Origin: an uncultured bacterium
GTDB taxonomy: Bacteria; Cyanobacteriota; Vampirovibrionia; Gastranaerophilales; Gastranaerophilaceae
NCBI GenBank assembly: GCA_902801985.1
Contig: CADCKD010000011.1
Coordinates: 1-58,289, forward strand
Length of the DNA: 58,289 bases
Direction of reading: 5' to 3'
The notes beneath the pieces are model-generated. The model was not told where the DNA came from. It saw nothing but the letters and a program-made list of their open reading frames with translations, and searched no databases. The translations under genes were made by a program, and so were the position numbers. Below are positions 52,357 through 58,289 of the stretch, piece after piece. The number at the start of each line of letters is the position of its first letter. Within the stretch, counting starts at the first letter, position 1.

Positions 52357-53526
52357 ATGAGTGATAAATTAAAAAAATTGACAGGTAGAGATCCTCGTGA
52401 TTTTGAGCCTATGGCTTATAGCCTTGTAAATATGCCTGATGTTGATTTGTTTTGCGAACTTGTAGAACAAGATGATTTTTTATTTGATTTTGTTAAACAA
52501 AATGTGGCTTACAGAATCGAAAAAAATCTAAACAAATCAAATTATTTAAATCTTCTTAAACTGTTAAAATGTTATTCTCCGTCGTATGAAGACACTATTG
52601 TATCCACTTTAGCGAAATTTGCTGATGAAGATCTGACAGATATTATGCTTGACCTGCTTGAAAACGGAGATGAGAATGAAAAAACATATTGCGCAAGTTT
52701 TTTCTCAAAAATACAAGATCCTCTTGCGCTTGAATATCTGAGAGAAAATGCATTTAGCCCTAATTCATTTCTTAGTGCCAACTGCATTTCGGCCCTTGCA
52801 GCCTTTGGAGATAGAGAAGTATATAATAAAGCTCTTGAAAAAATTAATTCAAACGATGAATTTGAACAACTGGACGGAGTAAAGTGTTTGGTTTCTTACG
52901 GAGATAAAAAAGCACTACCTGAAATTATTAACACTATTAAAACTTCTTCAATGGCAGAAAATATGGCCGCTGAAATCCCTTATTTATGCAATATACAAGA
53001 ACTTATTAAAACAAATAAAAGTGACGGATTATATATTCTGAATTTAATAATTAACGGGCTTGGAGAAATTAGTGCTCTATCGCAAGTATTTGATTTTCAA
53101 TTATATGAAATCTTTGAATACCTTATAAATAACGAATTAACTTCTCAAAGTGCTCTTGTACTAATTAATGCTAAAGACAAATTTGAAACTTTAACCGAAA
53201 ACGATGAATACCTTTATGATGAATCAAAAGATGTTAAACAAGAGATTTTTGATATTAAAAAACTTTTATCATCTCTTCATAATGAGGTTTTAGAACCTTT
53301 AACAGAAAAAGAATTGGATGAGAATAGCATTTTTATCTATACGGTACTTGATTATACAAAAAATACAGAACTTGTAAGAAAACTTTTGCATTCTAATAAC
53401 CAAACCGTTATACTAAAATCTATTGAAACACTCAAAAAATTAAATAATTTAAAACAAGAAGACAAAGATTGTGCACTCAATAATATTACAAATGAAAATA
53501 TCAAAAATATCATCAACGCAATATAG
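52357..53526 (+). CDS. HEAT-repeat-like helical protein, 389 aa
   Basis: An all-helical protein whose repeated pairs look like HEAT/armadillo units: DLTDIMLDLLENGDENEKTY, CASFFSKIQDPLALEYLREN, SANCISALAAFGDREVYNKA, LDGVKCLVSYGDKKALPEII. The C-terminal third is helical and charged (LVRKLLHSNNQTVILKSIET). No signal peptide and no enzymatic motif. Likely a scaffold. The weak TAGGTTTTT site precedes the ATG at 52357. The EF-hand gene begins 11 bp downstream, so the two form an operon. Confidence 0.78.
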   Translation: MSDKLKKLTGRDPRDFEPMAYSLVNMPDVDLFCELVEQDDFLFDFVKQNVAYRIEKNLNKSNYLNLLKLLKCYSPSYEDTIVSTLAKFADEDLTDIMLDLLENGDENEKTYCASFFSKIQDPLALEYLRENAFSPNSFLSANCISALAAFGDREVYNKALEKINSNDEFEQLDGVKCLVSYGDKKALPEIINTIKTSSMAENMAAEIPYLCNIQELIKTNKSDGLYILNLIINGLGEISALSQVFDFQLYEIFEYLINNELTSQSALVLINAKDKFETLTENDEYLYDESKDVKQEIFDIKKLLSSLHNEVLEPLTEKELDENSIFIYTVLDYTKNTELVRKLLHSNNQTVILKSIETLKKLNNLKQEDKDCALNNITNENIKNIINAI

Positions 53527-53537
53527 AAGGAGAAGAA

Positions 53538-53858
53538 ATGGGTTTTATTATAAAAAATAAAGACAATAGAATTCCGCAAGGATACCACAAAGCTGAAGAG
53601 AAATTTATTTTAGATAACTATTTTTATTATGACAAAAACGGTGACTGCAACGTTTCTAAAAATGAATGGATGGTCGCTTTTATAAAAATGCTTGGCAATG
53701 ATATGCCTTCATTAGAAAAAGAAGGACCGAATGCCATAATGAAAAAAATTCAAGAACTCTCTGATGAATTTGATTCGTATGATACAGATAAAAATGGATA
53801 TCTCGAGTTTCAAGAATTCAAAAAAATCATAGAAAATAATATATATATTTCAGACTAA
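53538..53858 (+). CDS. EF-hand calcium-binding protein, 106 aa
   Basis: Two complete EF-hand loops: residues 32-43 (ligands D32, N34, D36, N38, S40, E43) and 82-93 (D82, D84, N86, Y88, E90, E93), each flanked by helices. There is no signal peptide, so calcium would be bound in the cytoplasm, which is unusual for bacteria and recalls calmodulin-like proteins. AGAAGGAGAAGAA precedes the start. It is paired with the HEAT-like gene 11 bp upstream and followed by a strong terminator. Confidence 0.88.
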   Translation: MGFIIKNKDNRIPQGYHKAEEKFILDNYFYYDKNGDCNVSKNEWMVAFIKMLGNDMPSLEKEGPNAIMKKIQELSDEFDSYDTDKNGYLEFQEFKKIIENNIYISD

Positions 53859-53863
53859 GATAA

Positions 53864-53902
53864 AAAAAGCGCCGAATCTTTAAATAAGATTCGGCGCTTT
53901 TT
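53864..53902. terminator. Strong bidirectional terminator
   Basis: AAAAAGCGCCGAATCTT (53864-53880), loop TAAAT, AAGATTCGGCGCTTTTT: a perfect 17-bp stem with A and T tracts. It serves the rightward EF-hand gene and the leftward rpsR. Confidence 0.92.
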
Positions 53903-53914
53903 AAGAACTATTGA

Positions 53915-54142
53915 TTAGTCAAATACATAACTGATAATAGAAGCTTCTCTGGCTTTTTTAATAGCCTTTGCAATCATTCTTTGGTGAGCTGCACAGTTAC
54001 CTGTGATGCGTCTTGGAATAATTTTTCCTGCTTCTGTTAAGTATCTTCTCAATTTAGCAGCATCTTTGTAGTCTATTTCAGTAACTTTGTCTGCACATAG
54101 ACTGCAATTTTTGTGCTTTCTTTTGTCTTCCATTTTTGCCAT
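53915..54142 (-). CDS. rpsR: 30S ribosomal protein S18
   Basis: A 75-aa S18. Motifs: CSLCADKVTEIDYKDAAKLR, then RYLTEAGKIIPRRITGNCAA and HQRMIAKAIKKAREASIISY. A short form Met at 54133 is possible. Last gene of the rpsF-ssb-rpsR operon, separated from ssb by a GC-rich repeat-bearing gap of 201 bp. Ends at a shared bidirectional terminator. Confidence 0.95.
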   Translation of the reverse strand: MAKMEDKRKHKNCSLCADKVTEIDYKDAAKLRRYLTEAGKIIPRRITGNCAAHQRMIAKAIKKAREASIISYVFD

Positions 54143-54194
54143 TTTGTTAATTTGCCTTTCTAGCCTTATAATTTACTTTTATTATACTTATTTT

Positions 54195-54347
54195 CTCCGG
54201 CACTACGCACCGGCTTTCGCTTTTAGCTCCTGTGGTGCTCAGAACTTACGCTCTTGCGCTCCTACGTCGCTATATTGTGGCTTCGTGCCCTGCTTGTCTT
54301 GCTATCGCAAGCCAACTCCGGCACTACGCACCGGCTTTTGCTTTTAG
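54195..54347. repeat. 32-bp direct repeats flanking a GC-richer insert between ssb and rpsR
   Basis: CTCCGGCACTACGCACCGGC followed by TTTCGCTTTTAG (54195-54226) recurs at 54316-54347 with a single difference, 89 bp of intervening sequence apart. The segment between is GC-richer than its surroundings (CTCTTGCGCTCCTACGTCGC and so on). The right copy overlaps the ssb stop codon. Rightward frames across this region are not gene-like. Confidence 0.75.
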
Positions 54348-54763
54348 AACGGGACTTCTTCTTCACTCATCAAAGCATCAGCGCTCTCAGAAGATGATTC
54401 CATTTCTCCGAATGAAAGGATATCGCCCTCTTGTGAATATGAAGAACTTGAAGAAACCTCTGAAGAACTGCCACTCATCAATTCTATTGATGAAGCTTCA
54501 ATTTCAAACACTTTCTTTTCTGTTCCGTCATCAAGTTTACTAACACCTGTTTGAAGTCTGCCGCCAACCAATACTTTTTGGTTTTTAGTTAAACTTTCAA
54601 CAATGTTAGAAAGAGCCTGTCTTTTAGATATTACACGCACTAATGTTTCTTCGCCTTCTCCTACATTCAACACAAATGAAGAAACAGCAACATTATTCTG
54701 AGTAAATCCTGTTTTAGGCTCTTTATATACAATACCTGTAACTACAGCTTTTGCTAATGTCAT
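54344..54763 (-). CDS. ssb: Single-stranded DNA-binding protein
   Basis: A 139-aa SSB. OB fold in residues 1-100 (AKAVVTGIVYKEPKTGFTQN, VGEGEETLVRVISKRQALSN, VLVGGRLQTG), a Ser/Glu-rich disordered tail, and the acidic tip EEEVPF, the protein-docking peptide (canonical DDDIPF). It lies between rpsF and rpsR as in many bacteria. The stop codon coincides with the border of the 32-bp direct repeat. Confidence 0.93.
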   Translation of the reverse strand: MTLAKAVVTGIVYKEPKTGFTQNNVAVSSFVLNVGEGEETLVRVISKRQALSNIVESLTKNQKVLVGGRLQTGVSKLDDGTEKKVFEIEASSIELMSGSSSEVSSSSSYSQEGDILSFGEMESSSESADALMSEEEVPF

Positions 54764-54786
54764 AATCTATCCTTTACTTAATTAAG

Positions 54787-55086
54787 TTATACAGATGCTT
54801 TTTCGCTAACTTCTACAAACATTGTTCTTAAAATATTGTCATTTAATCTCAATTGTCTTTTGAATTCAGCGATTTTGTCAGCCGGAATAGTTAAGATAGT
54901 TGTTGAAAAATAACCATCTCTGAATTTTTGAATATCGTATGCCAATTTTTTTCTTCCTGCTTTGTCAACAGATTCAACATTTCCGCCAAAATCTGAAATA
55001 ACAGAACCTAATTTTTCAATTAATTTATCTACTTCTTCAGCATCCAAATTAGGTTTGAATATTGTTAATAATTCGTACTTTTTCAT
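54787..55086 (-). CDS. rpsF: 30S ribosomal protein S6
   Basis: A 99-aa S6 with KKYELLTIFKPNLDAEEVDK, GGNVESVDKAGRKKLAYDIQ, GYFSTTILTIPADKIAEFKR and RLNDNILRTMFVEV. Start at 55086 after AAAAGGAGAAATAAAAAA; the frame extends 13 basic residues upstream without support. First gene of the rpsF-ssb-rpsR operon; S6 and S18 bind 16S rRNA as a heterodimer. Confidence 0.95.
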   Translation of the reverse strand: MKKYELLTIFKPNLDAEEVDKLIEKLGSVISDFGGNVESVDKAGRKKLAYDIQKFRDGYFSTTILTIPADKIAEFKRQLRLNDNILRTMFVEVSEKASV

Positions 55087-55149
55087 TTTTTTATTTCTCC
55101 TTTTATATTTTTTACTTTTAAACAAATAATATCATGAAAAAAATTTTAT

Positions 55150-55986
55150 TTACAACATGAAATCTGCATAAAATGTATATTCGGCAGGCCCTATCAAGAA
55201 TACATCGTGTTCTACATCTGACTCTGAACCTTGCCACTCAACAAATACAGACCCACCGGGCAGATTAACTTTCACTTTATTTTCTGTTAAGTTATTTAAA
55301 ACACCGGCAACAACTGTTGCACAAGAACCCGTGCCACAGGCAAGCGTAATACCACAGCCTCTTTCATACACACTCATTTCAACATCTGTCGGACTTATAA
55401 CCCTTACAAATTCTGTGTTTGTTTTTTCCGGAAAATATGGATGGACTTCAATATCAGGGCCGTAATTTTTTGCCATACACATAGTATCTTCGTCAGTAAA
55501 AATTATGCAATGAGGATTGCCCATAGAAACAGGGAAAATATCAAAATCCTTGCCGCGTACAGAAATTTTTTTCTCTCCCTGAAAAGGAATTAACCAATCT
55601 GTCAAAATAGGTTTTCCCATATTTACTTTGATATTCCCATCATCAAGAATTTCCGGAGTCTTTACTCCTGCCAGAGTTTTAACTTTAAATGTTTTACCTT
55701 TCACAAGTTTTTTGTCATATACATATCTGGCAAAACATCTCATACCATTTCCGCACATTTGAGCACTTGTACCGTCAGAATTGTAATAATTCCAAGCAAT
55801 ATCTGCATCTTCACCTTTATAAGGAACGGGAATGATAAGCCCGTCAGCTCCAACGCCAAAATGTCTGTCACAAAGTTTTTTAGCAAGATCTGAAATAGAC
55901 ATTCCGGTTTTTATAAATTCCTCATAATCCATAAAAACAAAGTCATTACCGCAGCCATGCATCTTAGTTATTTTAATTTCTGTCAT
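55150..55986 (-). CDS. dapF: Diaminopimelate epimerase
   Basis: A 278-aa cofactor-free racemase converting LL- to meso-diaminopimelate for peptidoglycan and lysine. Active-site Cys pair: CGNGMRCFARY (about 76-86) and ACGTGSCATVVAG (about 217-229). MHGCGNDFVFMDYE at the N-terminus and MGNPHCIIF are also typical. It works upstream of LysA (14492) in the same pathway though encoded 40 kb away. ATG follows AAGAGGTAAATT. Confidence 0.96.
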   Translation of the reverse strand: MTEIKITKMHGCGNDFVFMDYEEFIKTGMSISDLAKKLCDRHFGVGADGLIIPVPYKGEDADIAWNYYNSDGTSAQMCGNGMRCFARYVYDKKLVKGKTFKVKTLAGVKTPEILDDGNIKVNMGKPILTDWLIPFQGEKKISVRGKDFDIFPVSMGNPHCIIFTDEDTMCMAKNYGPDIEVHPYFPEKTNTEFVRVISPTDVEMSVYERGCGITLACGTGSCATVVAGVLNNLTENKVKVNLPGGSVFVEWQGSESDVEHDVFLIGPAEYTFYADFML

Positions 55987-56027
55987 AATTTACCTCTTTT
56001 GTAAGAGATATTATAACATAAAAAACG

Positions 56028-56651
56028 TTATGCTTTGATAGCTATACTTTTTGGCATAGTATTTTGAACTTCTTGAGCCTTATACTCTTCATTAGATTTT
56101 TTAATTTTTGCAGCAATTTTTTTGCCGATATTATAACAAATTGTAGAACCTGTGATTGAACCAATTACAAACAATATCCCTTCAATAACAGGTTTCATTT
56201 TGCTATTGATAGGTAATTTATTTACATATTTTGCTAAATTCTTTTTCATCCAGCCTTCAACCGCAAACATACCTGCAATATTACCTGTTTGAGCCAAAAG
56301 TTCAGACTCTTTATCTTTTGCGGTTAAAACCTTTATACCACTTGATACACAAATTAAATTATTTACATTTTTACTTGCAAAATCTACTACCTTTTCAAGT
56401 TTGCCAAAAACCTTACTGTTTTCAGCAACTCTGTTACATAAATCTATAACTTTCTGCGGAGCATTTTTCACAGCCCCTTTGGAATTACCGAAAACTGAAT
56501 TCAATTTAGTTAAAGCATTTTTTGCCTGACCTGCAGCAACAAGTGTCCTTACCTGATTATTTTGTTCAGGCGCCATGATACCGGTACCAAGAAGACTGTT
56601 TCTTGTTCCGAATAATAAACTTTGAACTACTTGAGCACCAACAGAAGACAT
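56028..56651 (-). CDS. Hypothetical protein with hydrophobic C-terminal segment, 207 aa
   Basis: No family recognised. The N-terminal half is Ala/Asn/Val-rich and amphipathic (AQVVQSLLFGTRNSLLGTGI, KNALTKLNSVFGNSKGAVKN). One likely membrane segment lies at about 152-172 (PVIEGILFVIGSITGSTICY), followed by a Lys-rich helix ending the protein. There is no signal peptide. The start follows a TTAATGTCTTC-rich context without a strong ribosome binding site. The gene stands alone between dapF and lpdA. Confidence 0.6.
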   Translation of the reverse strand: MSSVGAQVVQSLLFGTRNSLLGTGIMAPEQNNQVRTLVAAGQAKNALTKLNSVFGNSKGAVKNAPQKVIDLCNRVAENSKVFGKLEKVVDFASKNVNNLICVSSGIKVLTAKDKESELLAQTGNIAGMFAVEGWMKKNLAKYVNKLPINSKMKPVIEGILFVIGSITGSTICYNIGKKIAAKIKKSNEEYKAQEVQNTMPKSIAIKA

Positions 56652-56748
56652 TAAAACACAATACCTTTCACTAATCTACACACTTATATAAAGTATTTTT
56701 TAAGCGTGAAATTGCATTGTTTTTTAATATCTTTACAATTTGTAAAAA

Positions 56749-57987
56749 TTATTTTAAGCGGAACAAACTTTCAAAAATTCCTTCTGAATAAGTCGGATGA
56801 GGGAAACATACTTCTTTTAATTGTTCTGCCGATATGCCAAACTGCATTGCAATAAGGATTTGTTGAATAAGTGCGGATGCCTCACTTGAAACAATATGAG
56901 CCCCTACAATTTTGTCTTCTTGTGTTAACAATTTTATAAAACCTTCTGTCTCACCGTCACATTGAGCTTTACCCAAAGACGAAACAAGAAGCATTGATTT
57001 TTTATATTCTTCTCCTGCTAAATCCTGTTCTCTTTTGCCGACCCAGGCAATTTCAGGAGAACCGTATACAACAGACGGAGTCAAATCTTTCCTAAAATCA
57101 ATATTTTCAATAACATCATAAGCCTGCTTTATCGCAAAATGAGCAAGTTGAATTTCACCTGACACATCACCAATATATTCAACTCCTTCAATTTTTTCTA
57201 CTTCATTTGGTTTTCTTCCAACACCGACAAGAACAAGTTCAGGACTGAGGATTTCGCCATTTGATAAGAAAAGATTTTTATTTTCAATTTTATCTATTGT
57301 TGTTGACGTATAAAATTTTATTCCTTCGGACTTAAAAATACGTTCTAATCTTTTTGACACTTCAACATCAGCAAGCGGGAGTATATTTGAAGCAAGTTCA
57401 ACAACTGTTGTTTCAACTCCAAAATTATTAAATATCCTTGCCCATTCTGTTCCAATAGCACCTGAACCAACAATTACAATACTTCTAGGCAATTTTTTTA
57501 ACTCTAAAATATCATCAGAGGACAACAAAAACTCATGGTCAAACTCTAAACCCTTGACAACTCTTGGAGAAGAACCAACAGCACAAATAATCTTTTCACA
57601 ATTATAAACTTCTCCGCGTGCTTCAATTTCATTTTTTGAAAGAATTTTAGCCTCTGAATTTACAACAGTAATTTTCAAATTTTTAAAAGCAAGCTCAAGC
57701 CCTTTGCGTAAACGTTCAATAACGAAATTTTTACGTTCTGTTACCTTTTTATAATCTATGCTTATGCCTTGTGCATTTACCCCAAAATCCATACCGTTAA
57801 GAGCTTTTTTATACAATTCTGAAGAATGTAATATAGTTTTTGTTGGTATACAGCCTTTATTTAAACAGACCCCGCCAAGAAAATCTTTTTCAAACAGTAT
57901 AACTTTCTTTCCTTGCTTTGCAGCCGCAAACGCAGCCGTATAACCAGCAGGCCCTCCACCTATTATCCCTATATTATATAATTCCAT
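56749..57987 (-). CDS. lpdA: Dihydrolipoamide dehydrogenase-like flavoprotein, shortened
   Basis: A class I pyridine nucleotide-disulphide oxidoreductase. FAD motif GIIGGGPAGYTAAFAAAKQG, redox disulphide GGVCLNKGCIPTK, NAD motif VIVGSGAIGTEWARIFNNFG, and the C-terminal dimerisation domain with the catalytic HPTYSE. At 412 aa it is about 50 residues shorter than usual: the stretch between VGVGRKPN and IGDV is cut to about 11 residues, so the usual ...RTNVPGIYAIGD segment is mostly missing. AAAGGAGAATAT precedes the ATG. No lipoyl-dependent dehydrogenase partner is in the window. Confidence 0.88.
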   Translation of the reverse strand: MELYNIGIIGGGPAGYTAAFAAAKQGKKVILFEKDFLGGVCLNKGCIPTKTILHSSELYKKALNGMDFGVNAQGISIDYKKVTERKNFVIERLRKGLELAFKNLKITVVNSEAKILSKNEIEARGEVYNCEKIICAVGSSPRVVKGLEFDHEFLLSSDDILELKKLPRSIVIVGSGAIGTEWARIFNNFGVETTVVELASNILPLADVEVSKRLERIFKSEGIKFYTSTTIDKIENKNLFLSNGEILSPELVLVGVGRKPNEVEKIEGVEYIGDVSGEIQLAHFAIKQAYDVIENIDFRKDLTPSVVYGSPEIAWVGKREQDLAGEEYKKSMLLVSSLGKAQCDGETEGFIKLLTQEDKIVGAHIVSSEASALIQQILIAMQFGISAEQLKEVCFPHPTYSEGIFESLFRLK

Positions 57988-58091
57988 TACATATTCTCCT
58001 TTAAAGCTTTCGTCTATTCATTATGATATGAATATTATATTGTAATTCTAAATTTATTGCATCATATTCATGCAATAAAATATATCAAAAA

Positions 58092-58241
58092 GCTGGATTG
58101 CTTCGCTCCGCTCGCAAGGACAGAGAAACAGACACGCAAAAATTGTAAACAATATTTACCCCCGCTCGCAATGACAGGGAAGTTATGAGCAAACATGTCG
58201 TTGCGAGGAAGTCAAAAGATTGACTGACGAAGCAACCCAGC
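58092..58241. repeat. 150-bp inverted-repeat element
   Basis: GCTGGATTGCTTCG (58092-58105) and CGAAGCAACCCAGC (58228-58241) are terminal inverted repeats with one mismatch. Inside are GCTCGCAAGGACAG / CTCGCAATGACAG / GTCGTTGCGAGG modules and a GTAAACAATATTTACCCCC module like that of the 54-bp repeats. It is a composite palindromic element. 57988-58091 holds nothing recognisable. Confidence 0.75.
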
Positions 58242-58254
58242 CTATAATACGACT

Positions 58255-58289
58255 ATGAGTGAAGCAATACAATACTACGTTTATATATT
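58255..58289 (+). CDS. Start of a probable GIY-YIG nuclease (cut by window edge)
   Basis: The first residues read MSEAIQYYVYI and then the window ends. YYVYI is how small GIY-YIG endonuclease-domain proteins begin (YYVYILTN...). TATAAT at 58243-58248 ends 6 bp before the ATG, so the transcript would be leaderless. Only 11 codons are visible, so the call is tentative. Confidence 0.45.
   Translation, partial: MSEAIQYYVYI

Noticed and set aside
54087-54543. Rightward frames over the rpsR-ssb gap
   Set aside because: They run through direct repeats and antisense to ssb and rpsR; no ribosome binding site and composition unlike a gene.

Overview
The window is AT-rich chromosomal DNA from a bacterium with a diderm envelope and an apparently anaerobic life style. 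It has a GT9 glycosyltransferase and a 1497-residue AsmA-like protein, two rubrerythrins, a GH57 glycoside hydrolase, a hexameric-type glutamate dehydrogenase, and DapF/LysA of the meso-diaminopimelate/lysine route. My best guess is a host-associated Melainabacteria/Vampirovibrionia lineage (Gastranaerophilales-like). That is inferred from general character; no 16S or marker search was possible. No rRNA operon, prophage, transposase, CRISPR array or large mobile element is visible. There is one tRNA (Trp, CCA).

Layout. 1-4521: a coiled-coil protein of unknown function, then rimP, a four-helix-bundle (23S rRNA intervening-sequence type) gene, and nusA. 4523-12161: a LuxR-type response regulator, nadB, nadC, a GH57 enzyme, an AGCS sodium:amino-acid symporter and an ACT-domain protein. 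12319-17422: leftward genes including yitT, the diadenylate cyclase gene cdaA, lysA and a split chromate transporter. 17589-29702: a FliA/WhiG-type sigma factor, a zinc-site-less M16 protein, comM, GT9, pncC, radA, rubrerythrin and the AsmA-like giant. 29988-32744: the leftward rpmG-tRNATrp-secE-nusG-rplK-rplA block. 32932-34545: coaD followed by two related proteins. 35065-40986: reverse rubrerythrin, a divergent small gene and XRE regulator, then a VWA / FHA-multispan / TonB-like gene set and a TPR protein. 40975-58000: mostly housekeeping genes (an MDR dehydrogenase, gdhA, cysS, ftsY, adk, pcrA, rpsF-ssb-rpsR, dapF, lpdA), with an orphan histidine kinase, a LysM protein, an M14 peptidase and a DprA-like/HEAT/EF-hand trio. 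The right edge holds the first codons of a probable GIY-YIG nuclease.

The most unusual layer is the repeats. A 9-nt-unit family (unit CTTATCCTA and variants) occurs at seven loci, concentrated around rimP-nusA and rpmG-nusG-rplK, often as inverted arms able to form hairpins. One pair (2717-2741 with 3159-3183) encloses the whole four-helix-bundle gene between rimP and nusA. This resembles the intervening sequences of 23S rRNA, which carry the same protein family inside an RNase III-cleaved stem, but here the element would sit in an mRNA. Two other repeat families have entered the nadB reading frame in frame. Further families are 54-bp tandem units, 91-bp and 150-bp inverted-repeat elements, and 32-bp direct repeats behind ssb.

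The strongest candidate for an undescribed protein system is the VWA / FHA-multispan / TonB-like set at 36234-39230 with its possible regulator and TPR neighbour.
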